A program made the translations under genes and the position numbers. A stretch of 64,000 nucleotides of DNA from Agromyces sp. Soil535. GTDB lineage: Bacteria; Actinomycetota; Actinomycetes; Actinomycetales; Microbacteriaceae. Shown here piece by piece: positions 10,316-19,918 of the stretch. The stretch is from positions 1 through 64,000 of the forward strand of contig NZ_LMRW01000028.1 in assembly GCF_001428255.1 (NCBI RefSeq). Reading direction: 5' to 3'. Below the pieces are notes generated by a model. It made no database searches, was not told the DNA's origin, and saw only the letters and a list, made by a program, of their open reading frames with translations. The first letter of the stretch is position 1; each line of letters opens with the position of its first letter.

Positions 10316-10328
10316 GCGGAAGCTCGGG

Positions 10329-10334
10329 TAGCGT
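10329..10334 (+). promoter_or_regulatory. Candidate -10 box for glpD
   Basis: TAGCGT lies 50 nt before the glpD ATG, just past the second REP-like copy. Confidence 0.45.
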
Positions 10335-10384
10335 GGAACCCGATCACGCGTCCGCCTGTGCGGTCGCGGGGATGGGGAGCGACG

Positions 10385-12130
10385 ATGGCGACTCAGAGGT
10401 CGGCGACTCGGAAGTCGGTGGCGCGTTCGACGAAGCTCGGGCCGGAGGAACGCGACGCCGCGATCGCGCGCCTCAAGCAGAAGGAGCTCGACATCCTGGT
10501 GGTCGGCGGCGGCATCGTCGGCACCGGTGCCGCGCTCGACGCCGTGACGCGCGGGCTGTCGACCGGCCTGCTCGAGGCCCGCGACTGGGCGTCGGGCACG
10601 TCGAGCCGTTCGTCGAAGCTCGTGCACGGCGGCATCCGCTACCTCGAGCAGCTCGATTTCCGGCTGGTGCGCGAGGCGCTCATCGAGCGCGGGCTGCTGC
10701 TCCAGCGCATCGCCCCGCACCTCGTGAAGCCCGTGCGCTTCCTCTACCCGGTGCAGAAGCGCGTCTTCGAGCGGTTCTATGTCGGCGCGGGCATGATGCT
10801 GTACGACATCTTCAGCTACACCGGCGGCAGGCCGCCCGGGGTCCCGCACCACCGGCACCTGTCGAAGCGCCAGGTGCTGCGCGCCATCCCGTCGCTCTCC
10901 CCGAATGCACTCGTCGGCGGGCTGACGTACTACGACGCCCAGGTCGACGACGCCCGGTACGTGGCATCCCTCGCTCGAACCGCCTCGTTCTACGGTGCGC
11001 ACGTCGCGAGCCGCGTGAAGGTCGAGGGCTTCATCAAGGTCGGCGAGCGCGTCGTCGGTGTGAAGGCGCACGACCTGCAGACCGACGAGCACTTCGAGGT
11101 GCGGGCGAAGCAGGTCGTGAACGCCACCGGCGTCTGGACCGATGACACGCAGCGCATGGTGGGCGAGCGCGGCACCTTCAAGGTGCGCGCGTCGAAGGGC
11201 ATCCACCTGGTGGTGCCGCGCGACCGGATCCAGTCGGCGATGGGCATGATCTTCCGCACCGAGAAGAGCGTGCTGTTCGTGATCCCGTGGGGCCGCCACT
11301 GGCTCATCGGCACCACCGACACCGACTGGAACCTCGACAAGGCCCATCCCGCCGCCACCGCCGCCGACATCGACTACCTGCTCGAGCACGTGAACGCCGT
11401 GCTGAGCGTGCCGCTCACCCGCGAGGACGTGGAGGGCGTGTACGCCGGCCTGCGGCCGCTGCTCGCCGGCGAGAACGACCAGACGTCGAAGCTCTCCCGC
11501 GAGCACATCGTGGCCCACACCGTGCCCGGGCTCGTGGTCGTGGCGGGCGGCAAGTGGACCACCTATCGCGTGATGGCGAAGGATGCGATCGATGCCGCGG
11601 CCGACGCGCTCGACGGTCGCGTGCCGCCGTCGACGACCCAGGAGATCCCGCTGCTCGGCGCTGAGGGATACCAGGCCGCGTGGAACAAGCGCGGCAAGAT
11701 CGCCCGGGCGTTCGACGTGCACAAGGTGCGCATCGAGCACCTGCTGAACCGCTACGGCACGCTGACCGACGAGCTGCTCGACCTCATCAGGTCGGATGCC
11801 GCGCTCGGCGAGCCCCTCCCCGGCGCCGACGACTACCTCGGCGCCGAGGTGGTCTACGCGGCCTCGCACGAGGGCGCCCTGCACCTCGACGACGTGCTCG
11901 CCCGACGCACGCGCATCTCGATCGAGGCCTGGGACCGTGGCGTGTCCGCCGCCCCGGTCGCCGCGAAGCTGATGGGCGGCGTGCTCGGCTGGGACGAGGC
12001 GCGGGAGGCGCTCGAGGTCGAGCGCTACCTGCAGCGCGTCGCCGCGGAGCGCGCGTCGCAGGAGCAGCCCGACGACGAGTCCGCCGACCGGGTGCGGCTC
12101 GAGGCGCCCGACATCGTGAAGGTGGACTGA
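10385..12130 (+). CDS. glpD: Aerobic glycerol-3-phosphate dehydrogenase
   Basis: FAD enzyme that oxidises glycerol-3-phosphate to dihydroxyacetone phosphate, passing electrons to quinone at the membrane. 581 residues, normal length. The dinucleotide-binding motif VVGGGIVGTGAALDA is near 40-55, followed by the family signature SSRSSKLVHGGIRYLEQ and, later, WLIGTTDTDW. The C-terminal helical domain contains YAASHEGALHLDDVLARRTR. The ATG at 10385 opens an N-terminal basic extension (MATQRSATRKSVARSTKL) typical of actinobacterial GlpD. The open frame continues far upstream, but only by chance inside the ABC-F and guaB3 genes. No glycerol kinase or facilitator is adjacent. Confidence 0.96.
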   Translation: MATQRSATRKSVARSTKLGPEERDAAIARLKQKELDILVVGGGIVGTGAALDAVTRGLSTGLLEARDWASGTSSRSSKLVHGGIRYLEQLDFRLVREALIERGLLLQRIAPHLVKPVRFLYPVQKRVFERFYVGAGMMLYDIFSYTGGRPPGVPHHRHLSKRQVLRAIPSLSPNALVGGLTYYDAQVDDARYVASLARTASFYGAHVASRVKVEGFIKVGERVVGVKAHDLQTDEHFEVRAKQVVNATGVWTDDTQRMVGERGTFKVRASKGIHLVVPRDRIQSAMGMIFRTEKSVLFVIPWGRHWLIGTTDTDWNLDKAHPAATAADIDYLLEHVNAVLSVPLTREDVEGVYAGLRPLLAGENDQTSKLSREHIVAHTVPGLVVVAGGKWTTYRVMAKDAIDAAADALDGRVPPSTTQEIPLLGAEGYQAAWNKRGKIARAFDVHKVRIEHLLNRYGTLTDELLDLIRSDAALGEPLPGADDYLGAEVVYAASHEGALHLDDVLARRTRISIEAWDRGVSAAPVAAKLMGGVLGWDEAREALEVERYLQRVAAERASQEQPDDESADRVRLEAPDIVKVD

Positions 12131-12141
12131 TCCCGCGCGGC

Positions 12142-12147
12142 TAGACT
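12142..12147 (+). promoter_or_regulatory. Candidate -10 box for the KhtT-like gene
   Basis: TAGACT lies 35 nt before the ATG at 12183, with a GAGGAGT site in between. Confidence 0.5.
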
Positions 12148-12182
12148 GGGGCGGACGCACTCGAGACCGAGGAGTCCGCGCC

Positions 12183-12683
12183 ATGGTTGATGTCCGCCGG
12201 GTCACCCTCCCCGGGGTCGGCGTGCTGCACTCCATCACGACGGCCGACGGCGCCGAGGTGGCGGTCGTCGCGCACCGCACGGGCAGGAGCGATCTCGTGA
12301 GCCGCCCTGCCGGTGCACGCGACGACGACGAGGCGATCACGGTGCGACTCGAGGAGGAGGAGGCGCACACGGTCGCGGAGCTGCTCGGCGGCACGCGCAT
12401 CGTGGAGTCCATCGCCGAGCTCGACGAGCTCCCCGGCGTGCCGATCGACTGGGTGACGATCGACGCTGAGGACGCGATCGCCGACCGCCCGCTCGGCCAG
12501 GTGCCCGCGGCATCCGGGGTGGCCATCGTGGCCGTGGTGCGCGACGACCGCGCCCACCCATCGCCGGCGCCCGACTTCATCGTGCGCCCCGGCGACACGA
12601 TCGTGGCCGTCGGTCCCACCGAGGGGATCGAGGCCGTCTTCCGCGCGATCCACGAGGGTTCGGCCGGGGGCTCCGAGGCCTGA
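12183..12683 (+). CDS. Cation:proton antiporter regulatory subunit (KhtT-like, RCK_C domain)
   Basis: 166-residue soluble protein with an N-terminal ~75-residue domain and a C-terminal RCK_C/TrkA-C domain (~80-158; FIVRPGDTIVAVGPTEGIEAV). This is the layout of KhtT, which controls the K+/H+ antiporter KhtU in response to nucleotides. No transporter gene is next to it here; the following gene encodes SURF1. It therefore either acts on a distant antiporter or has another role. The ATG has GAGGAGT about 10 nt upstream. Its TGA overlaps the next ATG by 1 nt (TGATG), so the two are co-translated. Confidence 0.8.
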   Translation: MVDVRRVTLPGVGVLHSITTADGAEVAVVAHRTGRSDLVSRPAGARDDDEAITVRLEEEEAHTVAELLGGTRIVESIAELDELPGVPIDWVTIDAEDAIADRPLGQVPAASGVAIVAVVRDDRAHPSPAPDFIVRPGDTIVAVGPTEGIEAVFRAIHEGSAGGSEA

Positions 12684-13480
12684 TGCTCCAGATGATGCTG
12701 CGCCCCAGGTGGGTGCTCGCGCTCCTCGCCGCCCTCGGCATCGCCGCCGGCTTCGCTCTGCTCGGCCAGTGGCAGCTCGCGCGGGCGGTCGAGCAGGCGG
12801 TCGTCGAGGAACGACCCACGGAGGAGGTGCGGCCGCTCGCCGACGTCGCCGCCCCCGACGGCCCCACCGAGCAGGCGGCCACCGGCCAGCGCGTCGAGGT
12901 GTCGGGCACGTTCGTGGCGGGCGACACCGTGATCGTCGAAGGGCGGCTGAATGACGGCGTCGCGGGCTACTGGCCGGTCGCGCACCTCGAGGTGACGGAT
13001 GCCGAGCCAGGCGGCCTGCCCGTCGCGCTCGGCTGGGCGCCCGACCTCGATACCGCGCGAGAGGCCGCTGACCGCTTCGACGCCGCCGCAGGTGGCGAGG
13101 TCACGGTGGTCGGGCGCTTCCTGCCGAGCGAGGCGCCCATGGTGCCAGACGAGGACGCCGACCCGTTCTCGATGCAGACCGTCGCCGTGGCGCAGCTCAT
13201 CAACCTGTGGGCGGACTACGACGACCGGCCCGTGTACTTCGGCTACGTCACCGCGGCCGATCCGCCGGCGGGCCTCGACGCCATCTCGTCGCCGCCGCCC
13301 GAGGAGTCCGTGGAGCTCAACCTGCTCAACGTGTTCTACGCCGTGGAGTGGGTGGTGTTCGCGGGGTTCGCGATCTTCCTCTGGTACCGGCTCGTGCGCG
13401 ACGCGGTGGAACGCGAGCGCGACGAGGCGGAGCCCGAGGCGGAGCCCGCGGCATCCGGTGCTGCCGAGGGCACCGACTGA
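12683..13480 (+). CDS. SURF1 family cytochrome oxidase biogenesis protein
   Basis: 265 residues with the SURF1 layout: an N-terminal transmembrane segment (~8-30), the conserved LGQWQLAR right after it, a long extracytoplasmic region (~35-210) and a second transmembrane segment near the C-terminus (~215-240, VFYAVEWVVFAGFAIFLWYR). An acidic, Ala-rich tail follows. SURF1 helps insert haem into aa3-type oxidase; oxidase genes themselves are not in this window. It overlaps the KhtT-like gene by 1 nt. Confidence 0.9.
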   Translation: MLQMMLRPRWVLALLAALGIAAGFALLGQWQLARAVEQAVVEERPTEEVRPLADVAAPDGPTEQAATGQRVEVSGTFVAGDTVIVEGRLNDGVAGYWPVAHLEVTDAEPGGLPVALGWAPDLDTAREAADRFDAAAGGEVTVVGRFLPSEAPMVPDEDADPFSMQTVAVAQLINLWADYDDRPVYFGYVTAADPPAGLDAISSPPPEESVELNLLNVFYAVEWVVFAGFAIFLWYRLVRDAVERERDEAEPEAEPAASGAAEGTD

Positions 13481-13551
13481 CGGATGCGACATCCGTTCCG
13501 CCCGCGGCGAACTCCGGCCCCGGCGACCGCGCCCGGGGTGATGATTTCCGT

Positions 13552-14478
13552 GTGACCAGCGAAGACCCGCTCGACGCCTACTCGGCCGTCGTCACGCGCG
13601 TGGCGCGCGAGGTGCTGCCGAGCGTCGCGAGCCTCGCCGTGCGGTCGTCGCGCGGTGGGGGCGCCGGGAGCGCGAGCGTGATCTCCGACGACGGCGTGCT
13701 GCTGACGAGCGCGCACGTCGTGGCCGGCGCGCGATCGGCCGAGGCGACGTTCGGCGACGGCACCTCCGTGACGGTCGACGTCGTCGGCCGCGACGTGCTC
13801 TCCGACCTCGCCGTGCTCCGCGCGCGAGGAACGGTGCCGCCGCCGGTTCCGCTCGGCGACGCGGCCGGCCTTCGCGTCGGGCAACTGGTGGTCGCGCTCG
13901 GCAACCCGATGGGACTCGCAGGCAGCGTGACGGCTGGCATCGTCTCGAACCTCGGTCGCTCGCTGCCCACCGCGTCGGGCCGGGTCATCGACGAGGTCAT
14001 CCAGACGGATGCCGCGCTGAATCCCGGCAACTCCGGCGGCGTCCTCGCCGACGGCATGGGGCGAATGGTCGGAGTGAACACCGCGGTCGCCGGGATCGGG
14101 CTCGGCCTCGCGGTGCCGATCAACCGCGCCACGCGCGACATCATCTCCACGCTCACGCGCACCGGCCGGGTGCGCCGCGCGTGGCTCGGCATCGTCGGCG
14201 CCCGCGTGCAGCTCTCGCCCGAGCTCGCCGCGCGGATCGGCTCGCCGACCGGGCTGCAGGTCGCGGGCGTCGCCCACGACAGCCCCGCCGATCTCGCGGA
14301 CGTCCACCGCGGCGACATCGTGGTGTCGCTCGACGGGAACGACGTCGTGACGTCCACCTCGATCCAACGACTCATGGTCGAGGACGCGATCGACCGCCGG
14401 CTGGAGATGACGGTGTGGCGCAACGGAGCGCTCGTCGACGTCTTCGTCGTGCCCAGGGAGCTCGTCGACGCGCCGTAG
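13552..14478 (+). CDS. HtrA/DegP-like trypsin-type protease with PDZ domain, no export signal
   Basis: 308-residue S1C-family protease. The triad is visible as His55 (TSAHVV), Asp85 (SDLAVL) and Ser161 (GNSGG). A PDZ domain covers ~210-300 ([29 protein letters not shown]). With the GTG at 13552 there is no signal peptide or membrane anchor, whereas most actinobacterial HtrA proteins are membrane-tethered. The frame stays open upstream into the SURF1 gene, but no hydrophobic segment appears in the intergenic part, so a cytosolic location is inferred. No clear ribosome-binding site. It may be transcribed with DUF3817 and guaA downstream, although those have their own promoter. Confidence 0.85.
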   Translation: MTSEDPLDAYSAVVTRVAREVLPSVASLAVRSSRGGGAGSASVISDDGVLLTSAHVVAGARSAEATFGDGTSVTVDVVGRDVLSDLAVLRARGTVPPPVPLGDAAGLRVGQLVVALGNPMGLAGSVTAGIVSNLGRSLPTASGRVIDEVIQTDAALNPGNSGGVLADGMGRMVGVNTAVAGIGLGLAVPINRATRDIISTLTRTGRVRRAWLGIVGARVQLSPELAARIGSPTGLQVAGVAHDSPADLADVHRGDIVVSLDGNDVVTSTSIQRLMVEDAIDRRLEMTVWRNGALVDVFVVPRELVDAP

Positions 14479-14481
14479 ACT
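14476..14481 (+). promoter_or_regulatory. -10 box immediately before the DUF3817 gene (likely leaderless)
   Basis: TAGACT is followed by 6 nt (GGACGC) and the ATG at 14488. It overlaps the end of the protease gene (stop at 14476-14478). Confidence 0.6.
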
Positions 14482-14487
14482 GGACGC

Positions 14488-14984
14488 ATGCCCCTCGAGC
14501 CGAAACTCGCCGATCTGCCGCGCATTCGCGGGGCGCTCCGCTTCTACCAGGTGGCCGCGGTCATCACGGGCGTGCTGCTGCTCCTGCTCTGCGCCGAGAT
14601 GATCATGAAGTACGCGTTCGGGCTGGAGCTCGAGCTCGGCGGATCGCAGGGCTTCCTCGCCTTCGTGCCGGGCGACACCGTGACGGCGGTGAACCTCTCC
14701 ACGGGCATCCTCATCGTGCACGGCTGGTTCTACGTCGTGTACCTGTTCAGCGACTTCCGGCTGTGGAGCCTCATGCGCTGGCCGTTCACTCGGTTCATCG
14801 TCATCGCCCTCGGCGGCGTCGTGCCGTTCCTCTCGTTCATCCTCGAGGCGCGATTCGGGCGCGAGGTCGGGGCGTACCTCGCGTCGCGCGAGTCCGAGGC
14901 CGCGTCGGCCGCGTCGGCCGGGTCCACCGCGGCATCCGGGCCGGATGCCTCGACCAGCACCAGCGACACCGTGGAGGCCCAGCA

Positions 14985-14988
<4 letters not shown>
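14488..14988 (+). CDS. DUF3817 family membrane protein
   Basis: 166 residues with three hydrophobic segments (~25-45, ~68-90, ~100-122) and a low-complexity Ala/Ser/Thr tail. The pattern fits DUF3817, small integral membrane proteins common in actinobacteria and often found directly before guaA, as here. Function unknown. Its TGA overlaps the guaA GTG by 4 nt (GTGA), so the two are translationally coupled. Confidence 0.83.
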
Positions 14989-16595
<1,607 letters not shown>

Positions 16596-16631
16596 CGGCG
16601 GCGGTCGAGCAGCACCGCTCGCCCGGGGCCG

Positions 16632-17348
16632 TCAGCGATTCCGCGCGCGGAGCCGGGTGACGGCGACCGCGACGAGCAGGCAGCCGACGCTGAAGAGCAC
16701 GCCGTGTGCCGTGCGCATCGCGGGCGGGGCGAAGAACTGCGGCAGCACGAGCACGAGCCCGACCGCGAACACGACGCCCGTCCATGCCCATGGCGTTCCG
16801 GCGCGGAACAGCGCGACGGCGGCGAGCACGCCGGCCGCGGCGACGAACAGGAGCCCCACGCCGAACAGCAGGACCGCCATCGGCTGTTCGCGCAGCATCT
16901 GCACCTCGTCGAGGAGGAGGCTCGCGTCGTCGCGCTCGAGGGCTGTCTCGGCGAAGGTGCGGATGCCGAAGATCTCGGCGCCGTAGTACAGCGACGCGCC
17001 GGCTGCGCCGATCCACGCGAGCGCGGTCGCCCAGGTGAGGAGGGTCGCTCCGCGGCCACCGTGAGCGGCGGACAGGAGGCGCCGCAGTCCCAACAGCGCC
17101 GGCGCGAGCAGGCCGAGGGCTGCGATGCCGGCGAGGTGCGAGAAGATCCAGGCGTCGGATGCCCAGGCTGCGGCGAGGTCGTCGGACGACACGGGAAGCT
17201 TGTCGGCCCACGGACGCAGCAGCGGGAAGAGCGCCCAGAGCACGCCGGCGGCGGCGAACGCGACGGCGGTCCAGCGCGCGACGGCCGGCGACGGGGCCCG
17301 GGTCGGGTCGGCGACGGCGACGGCGGGTGTTGTGGTTGTGGCGGACAT
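16632..17348 (-). CDS. Six- to seven-helix membrane protein of unknown function
   Basis: 238 residues, dominated by hydrophobic segments (~25-45, ~68-88, ~102-125, ~157-180, ~186-205, ~210-230) with an Asp/Glu-rich loop at ~130-150. It resembles DUF4386-like integral membrane proteins, but I do not recognise a family with certainty. It lies 10 nt after a TetR gene on the same strand and has a TAGGAG ribosome-binding site, so it is probably the regulator's target. Confidence 0.75.
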   Translation of the reverse strand: MSATTTTPAVAVADPTRAPSPAVARWTAVAFAAAGVLWALFPLLRPWADKLPVSSDDLAAAWASDAWIFSHLAGIAALGLLAPALLGLRRLLSAAHGGRGATLLTWATALAWIGAAGASLYYGAEIFGIRTFAETALERDDASLLLDEVQMLREQPMAVLLFGVGLLFVAAAGVLAAVALFRAGTPWAWTGVVFAVGLVLVLPQFFAPPAMRTAHGVLFSVGCLLVAVAVTRLRARNR

Positions 17349-17358
17349 GGCAATTCTC

Positions 17359-17988
17359 CTATGGGCGTGAGGGGATGGACGAGGCGGATGGGCCGCGAGC
17401 CGGTGAGCTCGCGAGTCCGCGGAAGCCTTCGACGAGCAGCTCGACGAGCATGTCGAAGCTCCGGTCGAGGTCGTCGGGGAGTCGGAACCCCCCGGCGAGC
17501 TCGATCGAGACGAACCCGTGCAACGCCGAACGTGCGGCGCGCACCGCGTCGATCGCGCTCGACTCGGGCAGGCCGAAGCCCTGCAGCACGGCGGCGATCA
17601 CGCCGACCACGCGCGCGGCCTCGGCTCGGAGCTCGGCCTGCTCCGGGTCGTCGGGGTCGGGCCCGGCCTGCACCGCCGCGTACCGGCCCGGGTGGGCACG
17701 GGCGAAGTCGCGCATGGCGATCGCGAGCGAACGTAGCGCGTCGGCCTCCGACCGGCCGATGCTCGCCGCCGCGCACACGGCCGCGAACTCGCGGGTGCAC
17801 CCGAGCGAGACCGCCTGTCGCAGCCGCGCGAGCGAGGCGATGTGCTTGTAGAGGCTCGGGGTCGCAACGCCGGCGGCCGAAGCGACCCGCGCGAGCGAGA
17901 GGTCGTCGAATCCCGTCGGCCCGCCCTCGTCGACCTGTCGCAACGCGATGCGCACGACCTCGTCGCGTGACAGGCCGGCCCTAGCCAT
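17359..17988 (-). CDS. TetR family transcriptional regulator
   Basis: 209 residues. The N-terminal helix-turn-helix (~20-55) reads LSLARVASAAGVATPSLYKH, the WHG/TetR_C_13 type of actinobacterial TetR. The C-terminal ligand domain contains LHGFVSIELAGGF, typical of that subgroup. The ATG at 17988 is preferred over a GTG 9 nt upstream; neither has a clear ribosome-binding site. It heads a two-gene unit with the membrane protein. A perfect short inverted repeat next to its promoter (18032-18046) is the likely operator, implying autorepression. Confidence 0.88.
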   Translation of the reverse strand: MARAGLSRDEVVRIALRQVDEGGPTGFDDLSLARVASAAGVATPSLYKHIASLARLRQAVSLGCTREFAAVCAAASIGRSEADALRSLAIAMRDFARAHPGRYAAVQAGPDPDDPEQAELRAEAARVVGVIAAVLQGFGLPESSAIDAVRAARSALHGFVSIELAGGFRLPDDLDRSFDMLVELLVEGFRGLASSPARGPSASSIPSRP

Positions 17989-18031
17989 GGTCGGCACCGA
18001 GACATCCGAAGCTCATGTCCATAGCGTAACA

Positions 18032-18046
18032 GCTAATTACATTAGC
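18032..18046. promoter_or_regulatory. Candidate TetR operator GCTAAT-TAC-ATTAGC
   Basis: A perfect 6-bp inverted repeat with a 3-nt spacer in an AT-rich patch, about 44 nt upstream of the regulator's start. A TACGCT -10 box for the minus-strand unit sits at 18028-18023, so bound protein would cover the -35/-10 region. Confidence 0.65.
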
Positions 18047-18133
18047 CAGCATGTCGGCGCAACATCTCGTCGTCGTACAGGCGGGCCACGGTCCCATCCT
18101 CCCCGACGGGCGGCCGACCTCGCGGGTCACACA

Positions 18134-18319
18134 TCCCATGTGCCGGGGGTGTCACGGGCTCCCTCGGGAGCCTGTCGAAGGGGCGAGCGCGACGGGATGT
18201 TGCACCGGTTCGAGAGGCTCTGGCAGTGATGCTGAAATGGCATCAATGCCAGAGTCTGCCGGGGCGTGAAGTCCGTCGCCTGCGGGAGCGAGTCAGACTT
18301 CCCATGTGCTGGGGTGTCG
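18134..18319. repeat. Gene-free stretch bounded by direct repeats (18047-18446 has no gene)
   Basis: Between the tetR promoter and ldh there are 400 nt without a credible gene. Two near-identical copies of TCCCATGTGCYGGGGTGTC occur at 18134-18154 and 18300-18319. Between them lie a GAGCCTGTCGAAGGG repeat (18168-18182) and a long hairpin (18218-18254). The arrangement looks like the remains of a small mobile element, but this is inference. Confidence 0.5.
18218..18254. repeat. Hairpin with 15-nt arms
   Basis: CTCTGGCAGTGATGC (18218-18232) and GCATCAATGCCAGAG (18240-18254) pair at 14 of 15 positions around a 7-nt loop. It lies about 190 nt upstream of ldh. It could be an element end, a terminator or a recombination site; there is nothing to decide between them. 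Confidence 0.6.
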
Positions 18320-18446
18320 CGCGGCGAGGGCTGGTTGGTCCGGCCAGGCGGAGTGCTCGGTGCAGTCCGATGACCCTGCGATGCGCCTCGACGTCTGCCG
18401 GCTGCCGGGGTCGACTCGGCGAGACGTTTCCCGCCATGATCGTGGC

Positions 18447-19391
18447 ATGGGTGTGGTCGAGGATACGAAGCTGACCGTGGTGGGCGCCGGGGGTGTCGGC
18501 ACGAGCCTCGCGTACGCGGCGCTCATCCGGGGCGCGGCGAGCGAGGTGGCGTTGTACGACATCGCGCGGGAGAAGGTCGAGGCCGAGGTGCTCGACCTCG
18601 TGCACGGCACGCAGTTCACGACGTCGACGGTCACAGGGGGCGCGGACCTCGGGGTCGTCGAGGGGTCGCACGTCGTCGTCATCACGGCGGGCGCGAAACA
18701 GCAGCCGGGGCAGACGCGGCTCGAGCTGGCGGGCACGAACGTGCGGATCCTCGAGGGACTGCTGCCGGCGCTCCTCGAGCGGGCGCCCGACGCGGTGTAC
18801 GTGCTCGTCACCAATCCGGTCGACGTGGTCACGGTCGCGGCGCAACGCATCTCGGGCCTGCCCGCGCACCGAGTGTTCGGGTCGGGCACCGTCCTCGACA
18901 CCTCGCGCCTGCGGTGGTTGCTTGCGAGACGCGCCGGTATCACCACGTCATCGGTGCACGCCGACATCGTGGGGGAGCACGGCGACACCGAGTTCCCGCT
19001 CTGGTCGAACGCTCGTATCGGGCCTGTGCCGATCCTGGAGTGGCGCGGCGGCGAGCCGTTCACGCGTCCCGAGCTCGACAAGATCGCCCATGAGGTGCGG
19101 GATGCCGCGTACACGGTCATTCGCGGCAAGGGCGCTACGAACTACGCCATCGGCCTCGCGGGCGCGCGCATCGTCGAGGCGGTGGTGCGCGACGAGCGGG
19201 CGGTGATGCCGGTGAGCACCGTACTCGGGGGCATCCGCGGCGTCGATGGCGTCGCCCTGTCGATTCCGAGCGTCGTCGGCGGCGACGGTGCGTTCCCGGT
19301 GGCCGAGACGCCGATGTCGTCCGACGAGGCGGCTCTCCTGCGGGCGTCGGCCGACGCGATCCGTGCGTCGCTCGAGACGCTCGGGCTCTGA
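18447..19391 (+). CDS. ldh: L-lactate dehydrogenase
   Basis: NAD-dependent interconversion of pyruvate and lactate. 314 residues. Nucleotide motif GAGGVG is at 13-18, the substrate-loop Arg91 (TRLEL) follows the Gln at 89 that marks lactate rather than malate specificity, and catalytic His178 is in GEHGD. The ATG at 18447 follows CATGAT by 6 nt, which may be a -10 box of a leaderless transcript. The frame extends upstream, but without homology. Its TGA overlaps the next ATG (TGATG). Confidence 0.92.
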   Translation: MGVVEDTKLTVVGAGGVGTSLAYAALIRGAASEVALYDIAREKVEAEVLDLVHGTQFTTSTVTGGADLGVVEGSHVVVITAGAKQQPGQTRLELAGTNVRILEGLLPALLERAPDAVYVLVTNPVDVVTVAAQRISGLPAHRVFGSGTVLDTSRLRWLLARRAGITTSSVHADIVGEHGDTEFPLWSNARIGPVPILEWRGGEPFTRPELDKIAHEVRDAAYTVIRGKGATNYAIGLAGARIVEAVVRDERAVMPVSTVLGGIRGVDGVALSIPSVVGGDGAFPVAETPMSSDEAALLRASADAIRASLETLGL

Positions 19392-19840
19392 TGACGCAGA
19401 CCATGAGGCAGATCTCCCTTCGGCTCTCCCGTGAGGTCGGCCGCCCCGCGAGCGAGGTCTGGGCGGTGGTTGCCGACTACGACAACGACCCGCTCTGGCG
19501 CGCCGGCGTTGCGACGATGGCCCCTGACCCATCGGGAGTCGTCGGGGTCGGCACGACGACGCGAGAGGTCATGCGCTTCGCAGGCCAGACGTACCGCAAT
19601 GGCGGGGTCGTGACGAGCGTCGATCTCGGACGGGCATTCACGTGGCGGACGACGTCGGGCATCGATGCGGAAGGCGGGCGTTCCGTCGAGCCCGTCGACG
19701 CGCGGAGCTGCGTGTTCACGTTCCACGTGCGTATCCGGCCCCGCAGTGCGGAGCGCTGGTTCGCCCCGCTCCTGAGGTGGATGCTCGTGCGCGCGATCCG
19801 GGCGGACATCCGGCGACTTGAACGACTCGCACGCGACTGA
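19391..19840 (+). CDS. SRPBCC (START-like) family protein
   Basis: 149 residues with the SRPBCC/polyketide-cyclase pattern: an N-terminal strand and helix LSREVGRPASEVWAVVADYD, then a beta sheet and a long C-terminal helix (RADIRRLERLARD). This fold makes a hydrophobic cavity for small ligands, and no specific function follows from sequence. It overlaps ldh by 1 nt and ends just before a terminator, so the two genes form one transcript. Confidence 0.8.
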   Translation: MTQTMRQISLRLSREVGRPASEVWAVVADYDNDPLWRAGVATMAPDPSGVVGVGTTTREVMRFAGQTYRNGGVVTSVDLGRAFTWRTTSGIDAEGGRSVEPVDARSCVFTFHVRIRPRSAERWFAPLLRWMLVRAIRADIRRLERLARD

Positions 19841-19858
19841 ATCCGGCCGGGAAACGCA

Positions 19859-19884
19859 GAACGGCCGCCCGAAGGCGGCCGTTC
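19859..19884. terminator. Bidirectional terminator between convergent genes
   Basis: Perfect 11-nt arms (GAACGGCCGCC / GGCGGCCGTTC) around a CGAA tetraloop. It separates the SRPBCC gene (plus) from the Bax-inhibitor gene (minus) and can serve both. Confidence 0.85.
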
Positions 19885-19918
19885 CATGCGCGGCACGAGC
19901 GCCGCGGCATCCGTTTCG

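Noticed and set aside
7853-10384. Very long plus-strand open frame leading into glpD
   Set aside because: It runs out of frame through the ABC-F and guaB3 genes, is Arg/Ala-rich and shows no family pattern; only the part from 10385 is glpD.
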